This document shows positions 47,101 to 59,100 of a stretch of 60,000 nucleotides of DNA, in pieces (position 1 is the stretch's first letter; the number at the start of each line of letters is the position of its first letter). The notes beneath the pieces were generated by a model. That model ran no database searches. It was not told where the DNA came from and saw only the letters and a program-made list of their open reading frames with translations. The DNA is from Tubulanus polymorphus (taxonomy: Eukaryota; Nemertea; Palaeonemertea; Tubulaniformes; Tubulanidae). The position numbers and the translations under genes are program-made. The stretch lies in contig NC_134033.1 of NCBI RefSeq assembly GCF_964204645.1, forward strand, positions 11,741,155 to 11,801,154. Reading direction: 5' to 3'.

Positions 47101-50100
47101 GCATTTATCCCCATTTTCAGTCGATGCTGAAGGACAAACACATTTACCACTTTTGTCTCGGAACTTGTCACCTTTACAAGAATTCGGTTTACACGTTTTA
47201 GAGGCTTCGTCATATTGCTGTCCATTGGGACACGTTTCACATTTTCCATCCTTAACGTATTTCGGAGGATCACATTTGCAAACTTTATCAACGGCGTTCA
47301 TTTGGAAACCATTTTCGCACTTACAATCCTTCGATGGTTCATCGTATTTAGAATTTTGTGGACATTCGCACTTGTTATTTTTCTCTACCATTACACCCGA
47401 ACATTCGCATTTCTGATTTTGTGAGTTATAAACCATCTTCGAGTCTTTACATTCACATTTACCATTTCGTTCAACCATACCCTTTTTACACTTTGCAGTC
47501 GTTGTTGTTGCAGGCTGCTTCGTTGTTTCAGTGGTCGGTGCTGGGCCTGCCGACGTTGTAACTGGTGGACTAGTCGTTGTCTCTTCGGGACTTGGAGGTG
47601 ACGTTTTTGGTGTGGATTTCGTTGTCATTTGTCCACAAGTATTCGTCGCACTATCCCACGTCGCTTTCCCGTCGCATTTACACATTTTTGTCGTTTGGTC
47701 AAACGTAGATCCAGAGACACATGATGTGCACTTGTTCGTCTTTTTATCGACGAACTTAGGTGCTTTACAAACGCAATTATTACTGACGAGTGTAAAGCCA
47801 TTTTTGCAATCGCATTTATCCCCATTTTCAGTCGATGCTGAAGGACAAACACATTTACCACTTTTGTCTCGGAACTTGTCACCTTTACAAGAATTCGGTT
47901 TACACGTTTTAGAGGCTTCGTCATATTGCTGTCCATTGGGACACGTTTCACATTTTCCATCCTTAACGTATTTCGGAGGATCACATTTGCAAACTTTATC
48001 AACGGCGTTCATTTGGAAACCATTTTCGCACTTACAATCCTTCGATGGTTCATCGTATTTAGAATTTTGTGGACATTCGCACTTGTTATTTTTCTCTACC
48101 ATTACACCCGAACATTCGCATTTCTGATTTTGTGAGTTATAAACCATCTTCGAGTCTTTACATTCACATTTACCATTTCGTTCAACCATACCCTTTTTAC
48201 ACTTTGCAGTCGTTGTTGTTGCAGGCTGCTTCGTTGTTTCAGTGGTCGGTGCTGGGCCTGCCGACGTTGTAACTGGTGGACTAGTCGTTGTCTTTTCGGG
48301 ACTTGGAGGTGACGTTTTTGGTGTGGATTTCGTTGTCATTTGTCCACAAGTATTCGTCGCACTATCCCACGTCGCTTTGCCGTCGCATTTACACATTTTT
48401 GTCGTTTGGTCAAACGTAGATCCAGAGACACATGATGTGCACTTGTTCGTCTTTTTATCGACGAACTTAGGTGCTTTACAAACGCAATTTTTACTGACGA
48501 GTGTAAAGCCATTTTTGCAATCGCATTTATCCCCATTTTCAGTCGATGCTGAAGGACAAACACATTTACCACTTTTGTCTCGGAACTTGTCACCTTTACA
48601 AGAATTCGGTTTACACGTTTTAGAGGCTTCGTCATATTGCTGTCCATTGGGACACGTTTCACATTTTCCATCCTTAACGTATTTCGGAGGATCACATTTG
48701 CAAACTTTATCAACGGCGTTCATTTGGAAACCATTTTCGCACTTACAATCCTTCGATGGTTCATCGTATTTAGAATTTTGTGGACATTCGCACTTGTTAT
48801 TTTTCTCTACCATTACACCCGAACATTCGCATTTCTGATTTTGTGAGTTATAAACCATATTAGAGTCTTTACATTCACATTTACCATTTCGTTCAACCAT
48901 ACCCTTTTTACACTTTGCAGTCGTTGTTGTTGCAGGCTGCTTCGTTGTTTCAGTGGTCGGTGCTGGGCCTGCTGACGTTGTAACTGGTGGACTAGTCGTT
49001 GTCTTTTCGGGACTTGGAGGTGACGTTTTTGGTGTGGATTTCGTTGTCATTTGTCCACAAGTATTCGTCGCACTATCCCACGTCGCTTTCCCGTCGCATT
49101 TACACATTTTTGTCGTTTGGTCAAACGTAGATCCAGAGACACATGATGTGCACTTGTTCGTCTTTTTATCGACGAACTTAGGTGCTTTACAAACGCAATT
49201 TTTACTGACGAGTGTAAAGCCATTTTTGCAATCGCATTTATCCCCATTTTCAGTCGATGCTGAAGGACAAACACATTTACCACTTTTGTCTCGGAACTTG
49301 TCACCTTTACAAGAATTCGGTTTACACGTTTTAGAGGCTTCGTCATATTGCTGTCCATTGGGACACGTTTCACATTTTCCATCCTTAACGTATTTCGGAG
49401 GATCACATTTGCAAACTTTATCAACGGCGTTCATTTGGAAACCATTTTCGCACTTACAATACTTCGATGGTTCATCGTATTTAGAATTTTGTGGACATTC
49501 GCACTTGTTATTTTTCTCTACCATTACACCCGAACATTCGCATTTCTGATTTTGTGAGTTATAAACCATCTTCGAGTCTTTACATTCACATTTACCATTT
49601 CGTTCAACCATACCCTTTTTACACTTTGCAGTCGTTGTTGTTGCAGGCTGCTTCGTTGTTTCAGTGGTCGGTGCTGGGCCTGCCGACGTTGTAACTGGTG
49701 GACTAGTCGTTGTCTTTTCGGGACTTGGAGGTGACGTTTTTGGTGTGGATTTCGTTGTCATTTGTCCACAAGTATTCGTCGCACTATCCCACGTCGCTTT
49801 CCCGTCGCATTTACACATTTTTGTCGTTTGGTCAAACGTAGATCCAGAGACACATGATGTGCACTTGTTCGTCTTTTTATCGACGAACTTAGGTGCTTTA
49901 CAAACGCAATTTTTACTGACGAGTGTAAAGCCATTTTTGCAATCGCATTTATCCCCATTTTCAGTCGATGCTGAAGGACAAACACATTTACCGCTTTTGT
50001 CTCGGAACTTGTCACCTTTACAAGAATTCGGTTTACACGTTTTAGAGGCTTCGTCATATTGCTGTCCATTGGGACACGTTTCACATTTTCCATCCTTAAC

Positions 50101-53100
50101 GTATTTCGGAGGATCACATTTGCAAACTTTATCAACGGCGTTCATTTGGAAACCATTTTCGCACTTACAATCCTTCGATGGTTCATCGTATTTAGAATTT
50201 TGTGGACATTCGCACTTGTTATTTTTCTCTAACATTACACCCGAACATTCGCATTTCTGATTTTGTGAGTTATAAACCATCTTCGAGTCTTTACATTCAC
50301 ATTTACCATTTCGTTCAACCATACCCTTTTTACACTTTGCAGTCGTTGTTGTTGCAGGCTGCTTCGTTGTTTCAGTGGTCGGTGCTGGGCCTGCCGACGT
50401 TGTAACTGGTGGACTAGTCGTTGTCTTTTCGGGACTTGGAGGTGACGTTTTTGGTGTGGATTTCGTTGTCATTTGTCCACAAGTATTCGTCGCACTATCC
50501 CACGTCGCTTTCCCGTCGCATTTACACATTTTTGTCGTTTGGTCAAACGTAGATCCAGAGACACATGATGTGCACTTGTTCGTCTTTTTATCGACGAACT
50601 TAGGTGCTTTACAAACGCAATTTTTACTGACGAGTGTAAAGCCATTTTTGCAATCGCATTTATCCCCATTTTCAGTCGATGCTGAAGGACAAACACATTT
50701 ACCACTTTTGTCTCGGAACTTGTCACCTTTACAAGAATTCGGTTTACACGTTTTAGAGGCTTCGTCATATTGCTGTCCATTGGGACACGTTTCACATTTT
50801 CCATCCTTAACGTATTTCGGAGGATCACATTTGCAAACTTTATCAACGGCGTTCATTTGGAAACCATTTTCGCACTTACAATCCTTCGATGGTTCATCGT
50901 ATTTAGAATTTTGTGGACATTCGCACTTGTTATTTTTCTCTACCATTACACCCGAACATTCGCATTTCTGATTTTGTGAGTTATAAACCATATTCGAGTC
51001 TTTACATTCACATTTACCATTTCGTTCAACCATACCCTTTTTACACTTTGCAGTCGTTGTTGTTGCAGGCTGCTTCGTTGTTTCAGTGGTCGGTGCTGGG
51101 CCTGCCGACGTTGTAACTGGTGGACTAGTCGTTGTCTTTTCGGGACTTGGAGGTGACGTTTTTGGTGTGGATTTCGTTGTCATTTGTCCACAAGTATTCG
51201 TCGCACTATCCCACGTCGCTTTCCCGTCGCATTTACACATTTTTGTCGTTTGGTCAAACGTAGATCCAGAGACACATGATGTGCACTTGTTCGTCTTTTT
51301 ATCGACGAACTTAGGTGCTTTACAAACGCAATTTTTACTGACGAGTGTAAAGCCATTTTTGCAATCGCATTTATCCCCATTTTCAGTCGATGCTGAAGGA
51401 CAAACACATTTACCACTTTTGTCTCGGAACTTGTCACCTTTACAAGAATTCGGTTTACACGTTTTAGAGGCTTCGTCATATTGCTGTCCATTGGGACACG
51501 TTTCACATTTTCCATCCTTAACGTATTTCGGAGGATCACATTTGCAAACTTTATCAACGGCGTTCATTTGGAAACCATTTTCGCACTTACAATCCTTCGA
51601 TGGTTCATCGTAATTAGAATTTTGTGGACATTCGCACTTGTTATTTTTCTCTACCATTACACCCGAACATTCGCATTTCTGATTTTGTGAGTTATAAACC
51701 ATCTTCGAGTCTTTACATTCACATTTACCATTTCGTTCAACCATACCCTTTTTACACTTTGCAGTCGTTGTTGTTGCAGGCTGCTTCGTTGTTTCAGTGG
51801 TCGGTGCTGGGCCTGCCGACGTTGCAACTGGTGGACTAGTCGTTGTCTTTTCGGGACTTGGAGGTGACGTTTTTGGTGTGGATTTCGTTGTCATTTGTCC
51901 ACAAGTATTCGTCGCACTATCCCACGTCGCTTTCCCGTCGCATTTACACATTTTTGTCGTTTGGTCAAACGTAGATCCAGAGACACATGATGTGCACTTG
52001 TTCGTCTTTTTATCGACGAACTTAGGTGCTTTACAAACGCAATTTTTACTGACGAGTGTAAAGCCATTTTTGCAATCGCATTTATCCCCATTTTCAGTCG
52101 ATGCTGAAGGACAAACACATTTACCACTTTTGTCTCGGAACTTGTCACCTTTACAAGAATTCGGTTTACACGTTTTAGAGGCTTCGTCATATTGCTGTCC
52201 ATTGGGACACGTTTCACATTTTCCATCCTTAACGTATTTCGGAGGATCACATTTGCAAACTTTATCAACGGCGTTCATTTGGAAACCATTTTCGCACTTA
52301 CAATCCTTCGATGGTTCATCGTATTTAGAATTTTGTGGACATTCGCACTTGTTATTTTTCTCTACCATTACACCCGAACATTCGCATTTCTGATTTTGTG
52401 AGTTATAAACCATCTTCGAGTCTTTACATTCACATTTACCATTTCGCTCAACCATCCCCTTTTTACACTTTGCAGTCGATGTTGTTGCAGGCTGCTTCGT
52501 TGTTTCAGTGGTCGGTGCTGGGGTTGCCGACGTTGTTACTGGTGGAACTTTGGTTCGTCCCGGCGTTGTTTTCGATGATTTTGGTACACATTTCTCAGTT
52601 GGGGTGTCATAGATTTCTCCTGGTTTACAAGTAACTTTGCTACGTCCCGGTGTTGTTGTCGACGATTTTGGTACACATTTCTCAGTTGGGGTGTCATAGA
52701 TTTCTCCTGGTTTACAAGTAACTTTGGTTCGTCCCGGCGTTGTTTTCGACGATTTTGGTACACATTTTTCAGTAGGGGTGTCATAGATTTCTCCTGGTTT
52801 ACATGTAACTTTTTTGCGTCCTGGCGTTGTTTTCGATGATTTTGGTACACATTTCTCAGTTGGGGTGTTATAGATATCTCCTGGTTTACAAGTAACCTTT
52901 TTGCGCCCCGGCGTTGTTTTCGATGATTTTGGTACACATTTTTCAGTAGGGGTGTCGTAAATCTCTCCAGGTTTACAAGTAACTTTGGTTCGTCCAGGCG
53001 TTGTTTTCGACGATTTTGGTACACATTTCTCAGTTGGGGTATCATAGATTTCTCCTGGTTTACAAGTAACTTTGGTTCGTCCCAGTGTTGTTTTCGACGA

Positions 53101-56100
53101 TTTTGGAACACATTTCTCGGTGGGGGTGTCGTACATTTCTCCTGGTTTACAAGTAACTTTAGTTCGTCCGGGTGTTGTTCTCGATGATTTTGGTACACAT
53201 TTTTCAGTAGGGGTGTCATAGATTTCTCCTGGTTTACAAGTAGCTTTGCTACGTCCCGGTGTTGTTGTCGACGATTTCGGTACACACTTCTCAGTTGGGG
53301 TGTCATAGATTTCTCCTGGTTTACAAGTAACTTTTTTGCGTCCCGGCGTGGTTTTCGATGATTTTGGTACACATTTCTCAGTTGGGGTATCAAAGATTTC
53401 TCCTGGTTTACAAGTAACTTTGGTTCGTCCGGGTGTTGTTTTCGATGATTTTGGTACACATTTCTCAGTTGGGGTGTCGTAAATCTCTCCAGGTTTACAA
53501 GTAACTTTGGTTCGTCCCGGTGTTGTTTTCGATGATTTTGGTACACATTTCTCAGTTGGGGTGTCATAGATTTCTCCTGGTTTACAAGTAACTTTGCTAC
53601 GTCCCGGTGTTGTTTGCGACGATTTTGGTACACATTTCTCAGTTGGGGTGTCGTAAATCTCTCCAGGTTTACAAGTAACTTTGGTTCGTCCCGGTGTTGT
53701 TTTCGATGATTTTGGTACACATTTCTCAGTTGGGGTGTCATAGATTTCTCCTGGTTTACAAGTAACTTTGCTACGTCCCGGTGTTGTTTTCGACGATTTT
53801 GGTACACATTTCTCAGTTGGGGTGTCATAGATTTCTCCTGGTTTACAAGTAACTTTGGTTCGTCCCGGTGTTGTTTTCGATGATTTTGGTACACATTTCT
53901 CAGTTGGGGTGTCGTAGATTTCTCCAGGTTTACAAGTAACTTTGGTTCGTCCCGGTGTGGTTTTCGATGATTTTGGTACACATTTCTCAGTTGGGGTGTC
54001 ATAGATTTCTCCTGGTTTACAAGTAACTTTGGTTCGTCCCGGTGTTGTTTTCGATGATTTTGGTACACATTTCTCAGTTGGGGAGTCATAGATTTCTCCT
54101 GGTTTGCAAGTAACTTTGGTTCGTCTCGGTGTTGTTTTCGATGATTTTGGTACACATTTCTCAGTTGGGGTGTCATATATTTCTCCTGGTTTACAAGTAA
54201 CTTTGCTACGTCCCGGTGTTGTTTTCGACGATTTTGGTACACATTTCTCAGTTGGGGTGTCATAGATTTCTCCTGGTTTACAAGTAATTTTGGTTCGTCC
54301 CGGTGTTGTTTTCGATGATTTTGGTACACATTTCTCAGTTGGGGTGTTGTAGATTTCTCCAGGTTTACAAGTAACTTTGGTTCGTCCCGGTGTGGTTTTC
54401 GATGATTTTGGTACACATTTCTCAGTTGGGGAGTTATAGATTTCTCCTGGTTTACAAGTAACTTTGGTTCGTCCCGGTGTTGTTTTCGATGATTTTGGTA
54501 CACATTTCTCAGTTGGGGAGTCATAGATTTCTCCTGGTTTGCAAGTAACTTTGGTTCGTCCCGGTGTTGTTTTCGATGATTTTGGTACACATTTCTCAGT
54601 TGGGGTGTCATATATTTCTCCTGGTTTACAAGTAACTTTGCTACGTCCCGGTGTTGTTTTCGACGATTTTGGTACACATTTCTCAGTTGGGGTGTCATAG
54701 ATTTCTCCTGGTTTACAAGTAACTTTGGTTCGTCCCGGTGTTGTATTCGATGATTTTGGTACACATTTCTCAGTTGGGGTGTCATAGATTTCTCCTGGTT
54801 TACAAGTAACTTTGGTTCGTCCCGGTGTTGTATTCGATGATTTTGGTACACATTTCTCAGTTGGGGTGTCATAGATTTCTCCTGGTTTACAAGTAACTTT
54901 GGTTCGTCCCGGTGTTGTTTTCGATGATTTTGGTACACATTTCTCAGTTGGGGTGTCGTAGATTTCTCCTGGTTTACAAGTAACTTTGGTTCGTCCCGGT
55001 GTTGTTTTCGATGATTTTGGTACACATTTCTCAGTTGGGGTGTCGTAGATTTCTCCAGGTTTACAAGTAACTTTGGTTCGTCCCGGTGTTGTTGTCAATG
55101 ATTTTGGTACACATTTCTCAGTTGGGGTGTCATAGATTTCTCCTGATTTGCAAGTAACTTTGGTTCGTCCCGGTGTTGTTTTCGATGATTTTGGTACACA
55201 TTTCTCAGTTGGGGAGTCATAGATTTCTCCTGGTTTGCAAGTAACTTTGGTTCGTCCCGGTGTTGTTTTCGATGATTTTGGTACACATTTCTCAGTTGGG
55301 GTGTCATAGATTTCTCCTGGTTTACAAGTAACTTTGCTACGTCCCGGTGTTGTTTTCGACGATTTTGGTACACATTTCTCAGTTGGGGTGTCATAGATTT
55401 CTCCTGGTTTACAAGTAACTTTGGTTCGTCCCGGTGTTGTTTTCGATGATTTTGGTACACATTTCTCAGTTGGGGTGTCATAGATTTCTCCTGGTTTACA
55501 AGTAACTTTGGTTCGTCCCGGTGTTGTATTCGATGATTTTGGTACACATTTCTCAGTTGGGGTGTCATAGATTTCTCCTGGTTTACAAGTAACTTTGGTT
55601 CGTCCCGGTGTTGTTTTCGATGATTTTGGTACACATTTCTCAGTTGGGGTGTCATAGATTTCTCCTGGTTTACAAGTAACTTTGGTTCGTCCCGGTGTTG
55701 TTTTCGATGATTTTGGTACACATTTCTCAGTTGGGGTGTCGTAGATTTCTCCAGGTTTACAAGTAACTTTGGTTCGTCCCGGTGTTGTTGTCGATGATTT
55801 TGGTACACATTTCTCAGTTGGGGTGTCGTAGATTTCTCCAGGTTTACAAGTAACTTTGGTTCGTCCCGGTGTTGTTGGCATAACTCTGATTGGTGTTGTA
55901 CCTCCTTTTGGTGTTGTGACGCTTCCTTTTGGTGTTGAACCTCCTTTTGGTGTTGTTACGCTTCCTTTTGGTGTTGTGCCTCGTTTTGGTGTTGTTACGC
56001 TTCCCTTCGGTGTTGTGCCTACTTTTGGTGTTGTGCCTCCTTTCGGTGTGGTACCTCCTTTTGGTGATGTAACACTTCCTTTTGGTGTTGTACCTCCTTT

Positions 56101-59100
56101 TGGTGTTGTAATGCTTGCTTTTGGTGTTGTAATACTTCCTTTTGGTGTTGTAACGCTTCCTTTTGGTGTTGTACCTCCTTTTGGTGTTGTAATGCTTCCT
56201 TTTGGTGTCGTGCCTCCTTTTGGTGTTGTGCCTCCTTTAGGTGTTGTGGTGTTTCCTTTGAGAGTTGTGCCTCCTTTTGGTGTTGTGACGCTTCCTTTTG
56301 GTGTTGTGCCTCCTTTTGGTGTTGTGACGCTTCCTTTTGGTGTTGTGCCTCCTTTAGGTGTTGTGGTGTTTCCTTTGAGAGTTGTGCCTCCTTTTGGTGT
56401 TGTGACGCTTCCTTTTGGTGTTGTGCCTCCTTTTGGTGTTGTACCTCCTTGTGGTGTTGTGACGCTTCCTTTTGGTGTTGTGCCTCCTTTTGGTGTTGTG
56501 ACCTTTCCTTTTGGTGTTGTGCCTCCTTTTGGTGTTGTGGTGTTTCCTTTTGGTGTTGTGACGCTTCCTTTTGGTGTTGTGCCTCCTTTTGGTGTTGTGG
56601 TGTTTCCTTTGTGAGTTGTGCCTCCTTTTGGTGTTGTGACGCTTCCTTTTGGTGTTGTACCTCCTTTTGGTGTTGTAACGCTTCCTTTTGGTGTTGTGCC
56701 TCCTTTTGGTGTTGTGGTGTTTCCTTTGGGTGTTGTGCCTCCTTTAAGTGTTGTGCCTCCTTTTGGTGTTGTGGTGTTTCCTTTTGGTGTTGTGACGCTT
56801 CCTTTTGGTGTTGTGCCTCCTTTTGGTGTTGTGGTGTTTCCTTTGTGAGTAGTGCCTCCTTTTGGTGTTGTGACGCTTGCTTTTGGTGTTGTACCTCCTT
56901 TTGGTGTTGTAACGCTTCCTTTTGGTGTTGTGCCTCCTTTTGGTGTTGTGGTGTTTCCTTTGGGTGTTGTGCCTCCTTTTGGTGTTGTGCCTCCTTTTGG
57001 TGTTGTGGTGTTTCCTTTGGGTGTTGTGCCTCCTTTTGGTGTTGTGCCTCCTTTTGGTGTTGTGGTGTTTCCTTTTGGTGTTGTGACGCTTCCTTTTGGT
57101 GTTGTGCCTCCTCTTGGTGTTGTGGTGTTTCCTTTGGGAGTTGTGCCTCCTTTTGGTGTTGTGACGCTTCCTTTTGGTGTTGTGCCTCCTTTTGGTGTAG
57201 TAGTGTTTCCTTTGGGTGTCGTAGCATTTCCTTTCGGTGTTGTTGTTACTCCTTTAGGTGTTGTAGTATTTCCATTGGGTGTTGTGCCTCCTTTTGGTGT
57301 TGTAGTATTTCCTGTTGGTGTCGTTGTTCCAACGCACTTTTTCTTATCCGGTGATTCCATTGTACCATTTGGACAGGTGCATATGTTTTTTTTTTGGTCC
57401 CAGGATTTTCCACCGTCGCATTTTTTCTCGCATGATTTTGATTGATTGTTTTCCGTGTAACCTTCTTTACACACACATTTGCTATTTTTCACGACTCGAT
57501 TTTCGGATTCTTTGCATGTAGCGTTTGGTTGCTTGCACTCGCCATTGACTCGACTTTCACCTTCTTTGCAAACCGGTTTGCATGTTCCATTTACTTTCTC
57601 AGTCCCATTGGTGCATACCGATTGACAGGTGCCATTTCTAAGTACTTTACCATCGGTACAATTAACCTGCCCTAGAAGTTTATCCAGATGTGACATTTTA
57701 GACAAGCGAAACCTGTAGTAATGATTATCGATGTTAAATCAGGGGGCTGTTTCACATCTCTTGGTGTAATATAACTCGTTATACATATTAAGGGTTGATC
57801 ACTTGAAAATGAACTAATTCCAACACACTTGTCGGATCTCGCAACACTGTGGAAATTGGTCAGACCCTGTTTATTGAATGATTGTAGGGATGGAATGGCA
57901 TAATCAAATAACTAGAAGGTCCGATGGATATATATCATACCATAGCTCAATTTGTACACGACATATCAAAACTGCTCACTATCGATTTCGCGGGAATTTC
58001 GAAACTCATCATAAGATAGGTTAGTAAAGTTACTGAAAATTGCTTTAAAAATAGCCTACCTCCACAATTCCCGGTGGCCTCGTTAAATTTCTGATCTGAC
58101 TTTTCACAAGCGGCTGAAGTTATAAAGGGGCTTTTAAAAACATGTTTGACTGTTACGAAGTGTTTTTGAGTATTTCGATTTCTCAGTATGCTAAGTTCTT
58201 ACCAAGACAGTGGTCCCCAACTTTGATTAAGGGCGGTGGACACTTATCTGAAATTAAAGCATTGACAAGCATTGTTTATGTCACTATTACTCATCAGGAC
58301 TGAACTTAAGATGGCGATGCTGATATATGATGTCAGTGACAGAAAATATTTGAAATTCAAACGACTCACCCATTTGGCATTCACCATTTGTTGGCTTAGA
58401 ACCGACGGGACACGTTGGATTAGGAGGTGGATAGGCTGAAATTACGTGACACTGGATCGTTAAAGGACCTTCTTATTTAGAAAGCATTTATGGCAGTGAA
58501 ATCCAAACTAGGGACCAAAATGAGAATAGAGGAAAAGATTTATTTCTGAAACTCACTGATGCATTTTTTTGTGGTAATGTCCCATTTCTCTCCAGACAAA
58601 CATGGTGGGCAAGTCAGCACTGTAACAATTCAAGCATGGAATTGCTAGCAACGCATAAGTATTGTATGAAAAATGTAGATGTTCAACCGCGTGTGTAGTT
58701 ACCAATTGTAAATACTTACGGATACAAAGATTGCACTCTTTCGACCATCCCTCCGGGCACTTGTCAGCTACGGATGACAAACATTGTATGAAAAGAGGTA
58801 CGAAAATATCAATAGGTATGTACAGTAAAATGAGGGCTCGTCAGTCAAGATGGCCATGGCGTGCATCAGGTTTCCTCTCATACTCATTTAAAGTCTATTC
58901 ATTTTTCCCTCAAATCTAATGGACCCCAAATGAAATTGTATCATATGTGAACCAAACAGGATTGACATGAGTTGTATCCAGGAAGAAAGCCACTAAATAT
59001 TTGGATGGATATATGAAAGCTGTGGGTACTGGAGTGTGTAATGGGTAGTGTAGTGTGATCTGTGTGCATTTTGGTGGCCAGCACACAGATCACATCGTTC

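Noticed and set aside
31889-52393. 29 plus-strand frames of 175-198 aa, one per 711-bp unit
   Set aside because: Antisense shadows repeated by the array. No signal, domain or independent conservation; substitutions follow the minus-strand codons.
52536-55025. 829-aa open frame on the minus strand in a second frame
   Set aside because: It is the +1-type shadow of the 87-bp repeat; the unit length is divisible by three, so any open frame stays open. The frame encoding CKPGEIYDTPTEKC links in phase to flanking exons and this one does not.
56019-57227. 402-aa Gln/His/Lys-rich frame
   Set aside because: Shadow frame of the TTPKG repeats, with no splice context and no neighbouring modules in frame.
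56449-57354. 301-aa plus-strand frame rich in Phe, Trp and Cys
   Set aside because: Antisense translation of the TTPKG repeats. Low-complexity product explained entirely by the repeat.
25128-57671. CRISPR array or bacterial repeat protein
   Set aside because: The repeats are coding, directly adjacent without spacers, and joined to exons through GT/AG introns in an animal gene.
25128-57671. Horizontal transfer of the giant exon
   Set aside because: Its modules are the same as those in the intron-rich parts of the gene, so internal amplification explains it.
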